Shown: piece after piece, positions 43,184 to 51,952 of the stretch
Position numbering within the stretch: position 1 is the first letter of the stretch
Layout: every line of letters begins with the position of its first letter
NCBI GenBank assembly: GCA_964613215.1
Contig: CAZTHK010000014.1
Location: 1 to 64,000, forward strand
Reading direction: 5' to 3'
DNA length: 64,000 nt
DNA from: CAZTHK01 sp964613215
GTDB lineage: Bacteria; Krumholzibacteriota; Krumholzibacteriia; Krumholzibacteriales; CAZTHK01
The notes under the pieces: model-generated
The model's input: only the letters and a program-made list of their open reading frames with translations
Told to the model about the DNA's origin: nothing
The model's database searches: none
Made by a program: the position numbers and the translations under genes

Positions 43184-44918
43184 AAGATTTGATCAGATCT
43201 TGGTCGAGCTTAGAAGGAAGCAGGATAAAAAAGGCTACGTACTGAACGAAGAGATCAGCAATTTGATCGATGAGAGTTTCTCTACGGAGGATATAATAAG
43301 TCTCTACGACAGGCTGAGTTCCGAGGGTATTGAATTCTTCGATTCTCAGGATAAAGCCAGGATGAAGATTGAGGCGCGGAAAAAACGCCGGAAGAAGGAG
43401 AAGGAAAAGGATAAAAAGCTCCTTCGTTCCAAGGTTAAATATGATGATCCGGTTAGAATGTATCTTCGGGAGATGGGAAAGGTGCCCCTGTTGGACCGGG
43501 AGGGGGAGATTAAAATAGCCAAGAGGATAGAGAGGGGAAATTTAAAAATCAAAGAGGCGGTGTTGAGTCTGGATTTTACCACCAGGCAACTTCAGAGGTG
43601 TGTTGAGGCTGTGGAGGATGAAGAAATGAAGCTGAAGCATATTATCAAATTGGAAGAGGGTGGATTGCATCCCCATTTTTCCAGCGAGAAGGAGAAGAGA
43701 AAATATATCTCTATTCTCAAGAAAATAGTGAAGATGCGGGACGAGCTCTCGGATCTGGAGACAAAACTGAATAAGAGGATCAGTAAGAAGAAGGCGGGGG
43801 AATGCCGGCGCAAGATGGAACGGACCAGGAAGAAGCTCCAGAGTGAGTATAGTAAGTTTGAACTCCGGCCCGCCTTTCTGGAGAAGCTGGTTGCCAGTAT
43901 CAGGGATATTTTAGGCAGAATGGAAAAGCCGCATAAAAAAATCTCCCAGTTCGAGGAATTAACCGGAATGACCTGTGAGGAGATGGAGGAGGTGCTGGAC
44001 CAGGTTAAAAATTCGAAGAAAAAGAAGAAAATTGAAAAGCAACTTAACTGGTCGGTGAAGCAACTGAAAGGGTTTCATGTAAAATTAAAGGAGCTTAAGA
44101 GGGAGTGCAGGAGGATCGAGAGGGAAGAGAATATCAATTATCAGACCCTGAAGAGTATTATAAGGGATATAAGGCAGGGTGAGCATGAAGCCGAAAAGGC
44201 CAAGCAGGAGATGATAGAGGCAAATGTGAGACTGGTTATCTCAATTGCCAAGCGGTATACCAACAGGGGCCTGGAATTCCTGGACCTGATTCAGGAGGGT
44301 AACAGCGGCCTTATGAGGGCGGTGGATAAGTTCGATTACCGCAAGGGATACAAGTTCAGTACCTATGCCACCTGGTGGATCAGGCAGGCCATAACCAGGG
44401 CTATTGCTGATCAGGCTCGTACCATAAGGGTTCCCGTTCACATGATCGAGGCAATAAACAAGGTTTCCCGTACCCAGAGGGAACTTGTTCAGGACTATGG
44501 AAGGGAACCGACTCCTGAGGAGGTAGCCAGGCGTCTGAACTATCCGGTGGGAAAGGTCAAGAGTGTGATGAAGGCGAGTATGGAACCGGTTTCACTGGAC
44601 CGTCCTATCGGAGATGACGAGGACAGCCATTTCAAGGATTTTATCGAGGACGACTCCACCTTCCTTCCCGACCATACGGCAGCTCATTCCATGCTCAAGG
44701 ACCAGGTTGCCAAGGTGTTAGCCACCCTGACCCCCCGGGAGGAGAAGGTAGTAAGATTGAGATTCGGACTGGGAGACGGAACCCCCAGAACCCTGGAGGA
44801 AGTTGGAACCATATTCAAGGTAACCCGGGAGAGGGTCAGACAGATAGAGGCCAAGGCCCTTAAGAAACTCATGCATCCCAGCAGGAGCAGAAAGCTTAAG
44901 GGTTATATTGATGTTTAA
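43173..44918 (+). CDS. rpoD: RNA polymerase primary sigma factor (sigma70)
   Basis: A 581-aa group 1 sigma factor. Region 1.1 (about 1-60), region 1.2 (DPVRMYLREMGKVPLLDREGE, near 92), a long Lys/Glu-rich nonconserved insert (about 130-330), region 2 with VRLVISIAKRYTNRGLEFLDLIQEGN and YKFSTYATWWIRQAITRAI, region 3, and region 4 with EEVGTIFKVTRERVRQIEAKAL are all present. The region 2.4 and 4.2 helices are canonical, consistent with the TTGACA/TATAAT-like promoters seen in the window. GGAAGGAAGAG serves as ribosome site inside the dnaG end. No terminator is seen before tRNA-Met. Confidence 0.98.
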   Translation: MNLERFDQILVELRRKQDKKGYVLNEEISNLIDESFSTEDIISLYDRLSSEGIEFFDSQDKARMKIEARKKRRKKEKEKDKKLLRSKVKYDDPVRMYLREMGKVPLLDREGEIKIAKRIERGNLKIKEAVLSLDFTTRQLQRCVEAVEDEEMKLKHIIKLEEGGLHPHFSSEKEKRKYISILKKIVKMRDELSDLETKLNKRISKKKAGECRRKMERTRKKLQSEYSKFELRPAFLEKLVASIRDILGRMEKPHKKISQFEELTGMTCEEMEEVLDQVKNSKKKKKIEKQLNWSVKQLKGFHVKLKELKRECRRIEREENINYQTLKSIIRDIRQGEHEAEKAKQEMIEANVRLVISIAKRYTNRGLEFLDLIQEGNSGLMRAVDKFDYRKGYKFSTYATWWIRQAITRAIADQARTIRVPVHMIEAINKVSRTQRELVQDYGREPTPEEVARRLNYPVGKVKSVMKASMEPVSLDRPIGDDEDSHFKDFIEDDSTFLPDHTAAHSMLKDQVAKVLATLTPREEKVVRLRFGLGDGTPRTLEEVGTIFKVTRERVRQIEAKALKKLMHPSRSRKLKGYIDV

Positions 44919-44991
44919 TGGAAAAATTGTTGAATTCCCGGTACCATCATGTTAGATTCTGTTTTGCCGTATTTTGGATTGAATGGATCAG

Positions 44992-45067
44992 GGGCCCATA
45001 GCTCAGTCGGTAGAGCTACCGGCTCATAACCGGTTGGTCACAGGTTCGAGTCCTGTTGGGCCCACCA
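44992..45067 (+). tRNA. tRNA-Met (anticodon CAT)
   Basis: Acceptor GGGCCCA/TGGGCCC, D-arm with TAGCTCAGTCGG, anticodon stem ACCGG/CCGGT around CTCATAA (CAT), T-arm GGTCACAGGTTCGAGTCCTG, discriminator A and encoded CCA. The perfectly paired acceptor end and D-arm mark it as elongator rather than initiator. A lysidine-modified tRNA-Ile2 also has CAT, but the GGTCACAGG T-side favours Met. Confidence 0.9.
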
Positions 45068-45080
45068 GAATAGAAGGTTA

Positions 45081-45115
45081 CCCCTCCGGTTTAGATGCCG
45101 GAGGGGGCTTTTTTT
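45081..45115 (+). terminator. Terminator after tRNA-Met
   Basis: CCCCTCCGG (45081-45089) pairs perfectly with CCGGAGGGG (45098-45106), followed by seven T. It would end the rpoD/tRNA transcript. Confidence 0.95.
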
Positions 45116-45382
45116 GCCCATCCATTTTCATCACTACCCATATAGATTGCAGTATTTTTCAACTCTTTCCCCTGCAATCAGATAGGTTCATCTGGCAGTT
45201 TATATCCGGGTCCGGATTTTGCGTATTAAGTTTAGCAATTAAGGGCGGTTGGATGCCCGGCAGAAATGCATCTGAGCTAAAATTGTAATTGCATGAATAT
45301 CAAACAGTTGGATGGATAGATCGAAAAATGATGAGTCCCCGGTCATCTTTATGACCCCATTATTGCAAGCAGAGGAGTTAAA
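45116..45382. other. Gap between the tRNA-Met terminator and the YCF48-like gene
   Basis: No gene. A 6-bp perfect inverted repeat GGTCAT-CTTT-ATGACC (45341-45356) lies 27 bp before the next start codon and could be an operator or a leader hairpin. Confidence 0.4.
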
Positions 45383-46501
45383 ATGCAAAAATTATGGCTG
45401 AGGAAGACCCTTCTTCTGGTATTGATGATAATATCATTTATTTATTTTCAGATACATTCCTGTTCAGAGGAGGGAATAATCGGTCCGGGTGGAGAGAATG
45501 GTGGAAAAGGGATAAACATAGATAACAAGATCTGCCTGCCCAGGGATATCTATTTTGTAGATGAGAGCTTTGGATGGGTGGTGGGAGCAGCTGGAACAGC
45601 CATGTATACAGTTGACGGAGGAGAAAACTGGAGTGGAGTGAGTCTGGAGGATTATAACCTGAGAGGGGTATTTTTTCTCGATCAGGTAAAGGGCTGGATA
45701 GTGGGGGAAGACGGGTCGATATTGAGAACCACGGAGGGAGGAATTGAATGGGACAGGATAACTTTTAACGGTTATCCTCAGGATACCGATCTGTATATGG
45801 TGGAATTCATGAATGACACCCTGGGTTTCATTCATGGATACGGGGGAGTCTACCGGAGTGAAGACGGAGGGATGAACTGGGAGAATTACTGGTTGCCGGT
45901 GGTGCCCTACCGGGGTTCCTGGGGTATGAGTATGGTGGATGAACAGAGAGGATACCTGCTGGGAAGCAGATGGACTCAATCGGATCCCAATCTTATCTAC
46001 AGGACTGATGATGGCGCATTGAGCTGGTCAGGAGTGGAGGGATCAAAATCTTCTGTGCTGGAAGCAGTGATGGAAATTGATTTTGTGGATGACACTACCG
46101 GATGGACCGGGGGAAATACTATCAAAAAGACTGTCAACGGGGGAGATGGCTGGGAAACTCAGCTGGAATCGGCACATGTGAGGGAATTTTCATTGCTCAG
46201 CAGTGAGCGTGGGTTTGCTGTCGGTGGGCTGAAAATTCTGAAGACCGCGGATGGCGGGGAGACCTGGAATGATGTGACCCCCCCGGATGAAGGGATAAAG
46301 GATCTCAGGAGTGTACACTTTCTCGATAAAGACACCGGTTGGGTTCTGGGATGGGGATACGATAAGCAGATGGAGGGCAAGATACTCAAACACACTCTGA
46401 TATTGAAAACGGAAGATGGAGGAAACAGCTGGAAGATCAGGAACTTCTACTTCGATTATTCCGGTATGAGCGGAGACCCCACTCAGGCAGATTCAATATG
46501 A
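45383..46501 (+). CDS. Probable lipoprotein with YCF48/BNR-type beta-propeller
   Basis: A 372-aa exported protein. The N-terminus is KKL-like basic, then LLLVLMIISFIYFQIHSC; Cys27 follows IHS, a tolerable but imperfect lipobox. The rest is a beta propeller of about seven blades, each with G-W-V-V-G or similar, a D-G-G-x-x-W turn (TVDGGENW, TTEGGIEW, SEDGGMNW, TADGGETW, TEDGGNSW) and a preceding aromatic strand, as in the photosystem II assembly factor YCF48 family. In non-photosynthetic bacteria such proteins are common as surface or sorting partners, function unknown. GAGGAG precedes the ATG. It stands alone, without operon partners. Confidence 0.85.
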   Translation: MQKLWLRKTLLLVLMIISFIYFQIHSCSEEGIIGPGGENGGKGINIDNKICLPRDIYFVDESFGWVVGAAGTAMYTVDGGENWSGVSLEDYNLRGVFFLDQVKGWIVGEDGSILRTTEGGIEWDRITFNGYPQDTDLYMVEFMNDTLGFIHGYGGVYRSEDGGMNWENYWLPVVPYRGSWGMSMVDEQRGYLLGSRWTQSDPNLIYRTDDGALSWSGVEGSKSSVLEAVMEIDFVDDTTGWTGGNTIKKTVNGGDGWETQLESAHVREFSLLSSERGFAVGGLKILKTADGGETWNDVTPPDEGIKDLRSVHFLDKDTGWVLGWGYDKQMEGKILKHTLILKTEDGGNSWKIRNFYFDYSGMSGDPTQADSI

Positions 46502-46853
46502 TTAAGATCTGATTAATCCGGCAATATTATTTGCAAACTCCGACCCTTCCAGGAATTTCATGCCGCTGGCAATGGTTATGGCGGAATAGAATTTTCCAGA
46601 CAGAAACATTTTCAATTGTATACCCCGGCGGAAAAAAAAGAAAAAATTCCTGATAAAATAGCTTGACCCCTGATTATATTATGTTATACCATTTGTTCTT
46701 TATTTGGCAAAAATCTGATGGCTTAAGATGATATGTAAAAAGGAAAGATGATCACGGCACTATACAAGTTAAATTCAAAGAAATCCAGAAGATATTGGCG
46801 AATAATGCTTTCCGGAAGGGAGGCATTTTTGTTTGCTGATGAAAGGTGAATGT
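46502..46853. other. Gap before the zinc-ribbon protein gene
   Basis: AT-rich, without a gene. A promoter-like pair lies at 46663-46690 (TTGACC, 16 bp, TATACC), which would give a leader of about 155 nt before the ATG at 46854. No known riboswitch recognised. Confidence 0.5.
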
Positions 46854-47600
46854 ATGTCAGTAGAAGAGGATATCCAGTTATTGATAAAATTGGTTCAGAA
46901 GGATAGGGAAGTCAAGAAGAAGAAGAAGCTTCTGGAGAATAATCCTCCCGGGATCGAGGAGATCGACAGAAAGATTAATCTGATGAACCAGAAGTTGGCC
47001 GAGAGTAAGAATAAGCTGGAGAAGCTTGCCAAGGAGAAGCGCAGTCTGGAGCGGGATATCGAAAGCCATAATCAGAAGATCGAAAATGAGAAGGTCAAGC
47101 AGCAGGCAGTCAAGTCCAACAGGGAATTCAGGGCCATGAACGCAGAGATTGATTACCTGAATAAACTGGTAGACCGTGATGAATCCCGTATACTGGAGAT
47201 CCTGGAAGAAACCGAAAAGAGAAGGCGTGAGATAGATCAGCTGAATAAGAATGTGAAGACCCAGATCGAAGATCTGGAGGCCCGGAAATCGCGACTGGAG
47301 AGTGAGCTGGTTGACAGCAGGGAATCATTGCAGATACTGGAGGATGAGAAGAAGAGGATACTGCCTCATCTCTCCGACCGGGTAAGAAAGAAGTATAACC
47401 GGATCCTGAGGGTTAAGGGTGATTCCGGAGTGGCCAATCTGGTGGATGATGTCTGCCATGGCTGTTACAGCAGGGTACCCCCTCAGCAGGCTCATGAAGT
47501 AAGGAAGAACAATCAGATAATTACTTGTGAGACATGTGGCAGGATCCTGGTTCACTATCCCGAAGGAAGGATGGACGGGGGGAAGGAGGAAGATGGGTAA
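46854..47600 (+). CDS. C4-type zinc-ribbon coiled-coil protein (CT398/CdsZ-like)
   Basis: A 248-aa protein. A long antiparallel coiled coil (about 1-195, rich in Lys, Glu, Leu heptads such as LEKLAKEKRSLERDIESHN) is followed by a zinc ribbon with CHGC near 206 and CETC near 228. This is the DUF164/CdsZ family; the Chlamydia member binds sigma54 and flagellar-type proteins, but in most bacteria the role is unknown. The ATG at 46854 has AAAGGTG 5 nt upstream and fits the family start SVEEDIQLL; in-frame codons from 46833 are an unlikely extension. It overlaps the RNase H-like gene by 8 nt. Confidence 0.9.
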   Translation: MSVEEDIQLLIKLVQKDREVKKKKKLLENNPPGIEEIDRKINLMNQKLAESKNKLEKLAKEKRSLERDIESHNQKIENEKVKQQAVKSNREFRAMNAEIDYLNKLVDRDESRILEILEETEKRRREIDQLNKNVKTQIEDLEARKSRLESELVDSRESLQILEDEKKRILPHLSDRVRKKYNRILRVKGDSGVANLVDDVCHGCYSRVPPQQAHEVRKNNQIITCETCGRILVHYPEGRMDGGKEEDG

Positions 47601-48201
47601 AATAAAAAAGCTGCTGCTTCATCTTTCCCGGGGAGGGAGTATCGATAGTGGCTGGAGAAAGGCTGGATATTCCTCCCTGTCGCTGGCCCGGCAGGCATTG
47701 AAGAAGCTGGCTGAAGAGATACCGGTGGAAGGAGATACCGCCGGTAAATTTTTATATCAGCAGGATGTGAGTGGGGTGGAGAGGCGGGTGGAAGAGGTAG
47801 TAGTATATACAGATGGAGCTTCCAGAGGAAATCCCGGTCCATCAGCGGTGGCCGCTGTAGCCTATCTTCCCTCCGGTGAGATGCTTACCACCTCGGCAAA
47901 AAAGATCGGGAAAGCTACCAACAATGTAGCCGAGTACCTGGCGGTTATCCAGGGATTGAAGCTGGCCCGGGCACTCAAGGCCGCCCGGGTAGAGGTCCGG
48001 CTGGACAGCGAACTGGTGGCCAAACAGATATCGGGGGAATACAGAATGAAAAGTCCGTTGCTTAGACCCCTGCTTACCAGGATAAGAAGGCTGTGCCGCT
48101 ATTTTAAGAGCTGTAAATTCAAAAAGATTCCCCGGGAAGACAACCACGAGGCGGATAGAATCGCATCGGCCGTATTGAAGGATAAGCCACCGGAAAATTA
48201 A
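47593..48201 (+). CDS. RNase HI-family protein
   Basis: A 202-aa protein: about 65 residues of basic N-terminal extension, then an RNase H fold. The acidic residues are VYTDGASRGNPGP (Asp), NNVAEYLAVIQGL (Glu), VRLDSELVAKQ (Asp) and EDNHEADRIAS (Asp), the DEDD set, so it should cleave the RNA of RNA-DNA hybrids. It belongs to the short RNase HI-like group lacking the E. coli basic handle. AGGAGGA precedes the ATG at 47593, which overlaps the stop of the zinc-ribbon gene (ATGGGTAA), implying coupled translation. It is followed by the RNase P RNA gene. Confidence 0.9.
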   Translation: MGKIKKLLLHLSRGGSIDSGWRKAGYSSLSLARQALKKLAEEIPVEGDTAGKFLYQQDVSGVERRVEEVVVYTDGASRGNPGPSAVAAVAYLPSGEMLTTSAKKIGKATNNVAEYLAVIQGLKLARALKAARVEVRLDSELVAKQISGEYRMKSPLLRPLLTRIRRLCRYFKSCKFKKIPREDNHEADRIASAVLKDKPPEN

Positions 48202-48215
48202 AATTTTTCTCTCTT

Positions 48216-48244
48216 TTGACCTTTACTTCCCCCCGTGTTATATT
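48216..48244 (+). promoter_or_regulatory. Promoter of RNase P RNA
   Basis: TTGACC (48216-48221), 17-bp spacer, TATATT (48239-48244). Transcription would start near 48251, about 28 nt before the mature 5' end. Confidence 0.7.
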
Positions 48245-48278
48245 TCATTTTAAATATGGTTTCATAACTTGAAGTATC

Positions 48279-48644
48279 GGGCGGAGTGGATCAGGTGATC
48301 GCGGGCATATAAGATGTGCCCGAGGAAAGTCCGAGCTCCACAGGGCAGGACGCTGGATAACGTCCAGTGAGGGTGACCTTAAGGAAAGTGCCACAGAAAA
48401 GATACCGCCCTCGAAGGAGGGTAAGGGTGAAAGGGTGAGGTAAGAGCTCACCAGTGATAATGGCGACATTATCAGCTAGGTAAACCCCGTCCGGAGAAAG
48501 ACCAAAAAGAAGAGGAGAAGTGGCCCGCTTCGTTTGACTCTTGGGTGGGTCGATTGAGGCCGGCGGTAACGCCGGTCCCAGATAAATGATCACCATCTTC
48601 CCGCAAGGGGAGAACAGAACTCGGCTTACAGATCCGCTCCGCCG
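48279..48644 (+). ncRNA. rnpB: RNase P RNA, type A
   Basis: The catalytic RNA that matures tRNA 5' ends. The P1 stem pairs GGCGGAGTGGATC at 48280-48292 with GATCCGCTCCGCC at 48631-48643. Universal blocks are present: GAGGAAAGTCCGAGCTC near 48321, CACAGGGCAGG, ACAGAAA, AGGGTGAAAGGGTGAGGTAAGAGCTCACC near 48420, GGTAAACCCC near 48480 and the final AACAGAACTCGGCTTACAGA. The P16/P17 module GAGGCCGGCGG...CCGGTCCCAGATAAATGA is of the ancestral type A. A strong promoter precedes it. recJ begins 37 nt after the 3' end. Confidence 0.97.
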
Positions 48645-48680
48645 GTGATATATCAGGATATAACAGCAGAAGGGCAATCA

Positions 48681-50387
48681 ATGCCGGTATGGAGAGCCAG
48701 GACCGTCGAACCTGAGACCGTCAGAAGGCTGGCAAGTGAGATGGTAATATCGCCACTGAAGGCGAGGATCCTGGCGGTATGCGGAATCAGAGGTGCTGAT
48801 CAGGCAGCCAGGTATCTATTTCCTTCCTTCAGCTATCTTCACGATCCATTCGAATTCAATGAGATGAAGAGGGCTGTCTACGCAATAAACCGGGCAATTC
48901 AGGAGGGTCAGAGGATTCTTATCCACGGTGATTACGATGCCGATGGGATATGCGGTACCGCCCTTCTGTATAATGCTCTTAAGAAAATGGGAGCGGATGT
49001 TCACTATTTTATCCCCAACCGGGAAAAAGACGGATACGGGCTGGCCAGAAGGGTGATGGAGAGGGGTATGAAAGTAGGCCTGGGGATGGTGATCTCGGTT
49101 GATTGCGGATCCAGCGACAGGGAGGTGGTTTCCTGCCTGAGGGATGGCGGCGTGTCTGTTATTATCACCGATCATCATGAAATAGGGCAGAGGGTGCCTG
49201 AAGCAACCGCATTTATTAATCCCAAACTTAACAGTGAGAACTATCCATACCAGAATCTTGCCGGAGTGGGGGTGGCTTTCAAGCTGCTGCAGGGACTGGA
49301 GAAACAGATGGGGCTGGATCTGGATCTGGAAAGAATGCTGGATATTGTTGCCATAGGTACATTGGGTGACTATGTCGATCTGGATGGGGAAAACAGAATT
49401 CTGGTCAAACTTGGTATGGAGGTGCTGAAGGAATGGAACAGGCCGGGTCTTGAGGCTCTGCGTGAGATCAGCGGCCTGGACCGTGACAGTTCCTCGGCCC
49501 GGCGTATTTGCTATTCCATAATACCGAGGCTCAACTCCACCGGAAGGATTTCCAGCGCCAGGGAAGCAGTGGAGCTGCTCTCCACTCATGATGTGGATGA
49601 AGCCGGAAGGATTGCCCGGAAGATCGAAGAGAAGAACAGACAGCGCAAGAATCACGACAGTGTGGTTACCGAAGAGGCAAGTTACCTGGCGGATATTACT
49701 ATAAAAAGGGGGGATCCTGCTGCTCTGGTTTTTTCATCCTCCTCCTGGCACGAGGGAGTAGTGGGAATAGGCGCTTCCCGGCTGGCGGAGCAGTATAACC
49801 GGGTAGCCGCCCTGATAGCGGTAAAGGAAAAGCTGGGAAAGGGTTCGGTAAGGTCACCCGGGGGAATAAATATCAAGGAGGTGCTGGACAGGTGTTCTAA
49901 CTACCTGATGGAGTTCGGGGGGCATAAGGAAGCCGGGGGATTCACCATATCAGTGGAGGATATTCCGGAGTTTCAGATGTTCTTCGAACAGATAGTGACC
50001 GAGCTGGCGGGGGATGAAGGAATCAGGGAGAGGAGTATGATTTTCGACGGGGAACTCAATCTGAGTGAATGTACCCTGGATTTGGTTTCCTTCATGGAAG
50101 GCCTGGAACCGTTCGGTCCACGGAATCCCGAACCTGTTTTTCTGATAAGGAGCCTGGAGGCTCTGCCCGGAAGCCGGGAGGTAGGGAAGGGACATCTGAA
50201 GCTGGTGGTGGCCCACCCCGGTGGAGGGGGATGTGATATGATAGGGTTTTCCCTGGCAGAACGGTGGTCTCCCCGCCGACTGACCGGTAAGTGGATAGAT
50301 ATAGTGGGTCATCTCAGGAGGAACTGCTACCGGGGAATAGAAAAACCACAGATCGAAATAAGGGATATTCGGTATTCTGAAGGCTAG
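48681..50387 (+). CDS. recJ: Single-stranded-DNA-specific exonuclease RecJ
   Basis: A 5'-3' exonuclease for recombination and repair. About 568 aa. The DHH phosphoesterase motifs are intact: HGDYDADGICGTALL, VDCGSSD, TDHHEIGQ and NPKLN, followed by the DHHA1 domain (GSVRSPGGINIKEVLDRC and GGHKEAGGFTI) and a C-terminal OB-like domain. The ATG at 48681 is supported by AGAAGGG 7 nt upstream; a GTG at 48645, inside the end of rnpB, would add 12 residues and is less likely. It may be transcribed by read-through from rnpB because no terminator separates them. Confidence 0.95.
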   Translation: MPVWRARTVEPETVRRLASEMVISPLKARILAVCGIRGADQAARYLFPSFSYLHDPFEFNEMKRAVYAINRAIQEGQRILIHGDYDADGICGTALLYNALKKMGADVHYFIPNREKDGYGLARRVMERGMKVGLGMVISVDCGSSDREVVSCLRDGGVSVIITDHHEIGQRVPEATAFINPKLNSENYPYQNLAGVGVAFKLLQGLEKQMGLDLDLERMLDIVAIGTLGDYVDLDGENRILVKLGMEVLKEWNRPGLEALREISGLDRDSSSARRICYSIIPRLNSTGRISSAREAVELLSTHDVDEAGRIARKIEEKNRQRKNHDSVVTEEASYLADITIKRGDPAALVFSSSSWHEGVVGIGASRLAEQYNRVAALIAVKEKLGKGSVRSPGGINIKEVLDRCSNYLMEFGGHKEAGGFTISVEDIPEFQMFFEQIVTELAGDEGIRERSMIFDGELNLSECTLDLVSFMEGLEPFGPRNPEPVFLIRSLEALPGSREVGKGHLKLVVAHPGGGGCDMIGFSLAERWSPRRLTGKWIDIVGHLRRNCYRGIEKPQIEIRDIRYSEG

Positions 50388-50435
50388 TCAGTTTTTTTAT
50401 CTCATCGATATAATCAGTTCAAGGGAGTGAAGTGC

Positions 50436-50888
50436 ATGAGAGTGGTAATTCAGAGAGTCTCCGGAGCCTCCGTGGAGGTGGATGAAGGGATGGTGTCCTC
50501 CATTGGCAATGGTATAGTTGTTCTGGCAGCTTTCAAGTCGGGCGAAACGGATGAGGAAATGGACTGGATGGCCAGAAAATGCCTTCAGCTGAGGATTTTC
50601 GAAGACAGCGAGGGCAAGATGAACCGCTCGGTACTGGATGAACAGGGAGAGGTGCTGGTAGTGTCGCAGTTCACCCTGTTCGGCAACTGCCGCAAGGGAA
50701 GGAGGCCTGCTTACACCAGGAGTGCTCCCGCTGGTGAGGCATCAGGTTTATACCGTAAATTCCTGGAGATAATGAATGGATATTACGACCGGGTCTCAGA
50801 GGGTGTTTTCGGTGCCAGGATGAAGGTGAGTCTGGTAAATAACGGGCCGGTAACCCTGATAATCGACCGGGAAGCGGAAGACCTGTAG
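50436..50888 (+). CDS. dtd: D-aminoacyl-tRNA deacylase
   Basis: Hydrolyses D-amino acids mischarged on tRNA. The 150-aa protein has MRVVIQRVSGASVEV, the active-site VVSQFTLFGNCRKGRRP near 75 and the Gly-cisPro element NNGPVTLIID near 139. ATG 50436 is chosen; AAGGGAG stands 8 nt upstream, and a GTG at 50427 would only add three residues. It follows recJ by 48 bp and precedes maf by 12 bp. Confidence 0.96.
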   Translation: MRVVIQRVSGASVEVDEGMVSSIGNGIVVLAAFKSGETDEEMDWMARKCLQLRIFEDSEGKMNRSVLDEQGEVLVVSQFTLFGNCRKGRRPAYTRSAPAGEASGLYRKFLEIMNGYYDRVSEGVFGARMKVSLVNNGPVTLIIDREAEDL

Positions 50889-50900
50889 GAGGAATCAACG

Positions 50901-51509
50901 GTGAATCCATTTTTACCCACCCATCTCCAGGAGCGGCTTGTTCTTGCATCGGCATCAGCCAGGCGCAAAAGTATTCTGGAGAGTCTGGGTTTTCAGTTCG
51001 AGATAATCCCCCCCCGCATAGAGGAGGATGTAATCTGGGATGATCCGGAGAGGAGAGCGGTTCTCCTGGCCGAATTAAAGGGTGTGGAGGTACAGCGTAA
51101 CCGGCCCCGGAGCACTATAGTGGCGGCGGATACCATAGTATCTTGTAATGGGGATATACTGGGCAAGCCGGGAACCGACAGGGAGGCGGCCGGAATGATG
51201 GAAACCCTCTCCGGGCGGTCGCATCAGGTAATAACCGGAGTGGTTCTTCTTCATCCTCCCAGTCATCGCATAACCGGCTGCCGCAGTACTACAGTATTTT
51301 TCAAGGAACTCAGCGGAATAGAGATAGAGCAGTATATCGATACCGGGGAACCGTTCGGTAAGGCCGGAGGTTATGCCATCCAGGGTTATGCCTCTGCTTT
51401 TGTGGAGGGAATAGAGGGTTGTTTCTTCAATGTGGTAGGCCTGCCGGTCTTCTGCCTGTTCAGCATGTTCAGAGAGTTGGAGGGGAGAGTGTATGAGGAA
51501 AGGCAATGA
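50901..51509 (+). CDS. maf: Maf-family nucleotide pyrophosphatase
   Basis: Hydrolyses non-canonical dNTP/UTP/TTP to monophosphates. The 202-aa protein opens with LVLASASARRKSILESLGF, the family fingerprint, and carries VVAADTIVSCNGDILGKPG near 72 and the GEPFGKAGGYAIQGYAS stretch near 150, with the catalytic Asp in AADT. The start is GTG, with GGAGGAAT 6-13 nt upstream. It lies in a tight string dtd-maf-yjbQ-mtnA. Confidence 0.95.
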   Translation: MNPFLPTHLQERLVLASASARRKSILESLGFQFEIIPPRIEEDVIWDDPERRAVLLAELKGVEVQRNRPRSTIVAADTIVSCNGDILGKPGTDREAAGMMETLSGRSHQVITGVVLLHPPSHRITGCRSTTVFFKELSGIEIEQYIDTGEPFGKAGGYAIQGYASAFVEGIEGCFFNVVGLPVFCLFSMFRELEGRVYEERQ

Positions 51510-51527
51510 TATGGAAAGGGAGGGTAC

Positions 51528-51947
51528 ATGAGTACGTTTCAATCGGAAATAAGACTTTCAACTGAAGGAGACGGATCCATAGTGGATATCACCGGTAGGG
51601 TAAAGTCGGTGGTGGAAGAGAGTGGTGTGGTGGACGGTCAGCTGCTCGTTTTTGTGCCCGGATCAACCGGGGCGATTACCACCATAGAATACGAACCGGG
51701 ATTGTTGAAAGATATGCCGGAGTTTTTTGAGAAGCTGATTCCTTCGGGAGTTGAATATAATCACGATGCCACCTGGGGTGACGGAAACGGGTTTTCCCAC
51801 CTTCGCGCAGCCCTGGTAGGGCCTTCACTGACTGTGCCGGTTTCCGGAGGAGAACCGTTGCTGGGGACCTGGCAGCAGATAGTATTCCTGGAATTCGACA
51901 ACAGGCCCAGGCAGAGAAAGATACATATAAATATAACGGGGGAATAG
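51528..51947 (+). CDS. yjbQ: YjbQ/UPF0047 family protein
   Basis: A 139-aa protein of the UPF0047 family (a YjbQ-type fold reported to have weak thiamine-phosphate synthase activity in E. coli). It shows VFVPGSTGAITTIEYEPG, YNHDATWGDGNGFSHLRAALVGPS with the metal-binding His and Asp, and GTWQQIVFLEFDNRPRQRKI at the end. The physiological role is unclear. AGGGAGGGT precedes the ATG. Confidence 0.92.
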   Translation: MSTFQSEIRLSTEGDGSIVDITGRVKSVVEESGVVDGQLLVFVPGSTGAITTIEYEPGLLKDMPEFFEKLIPSGVEYNHDATWGDGNGFSHLRAALVGPSLTVPVSGGEPLLGTWQQIVFLEFDNRPRQRKIHINITGE

Positions 51948-51952
51948 CTGCT

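Noticed and set aside
44983..45288. 101-codon frame starting before tRNA-Met
   Set aside because: It runs through the tRNA and its terminator, so it cannot be a real gene.
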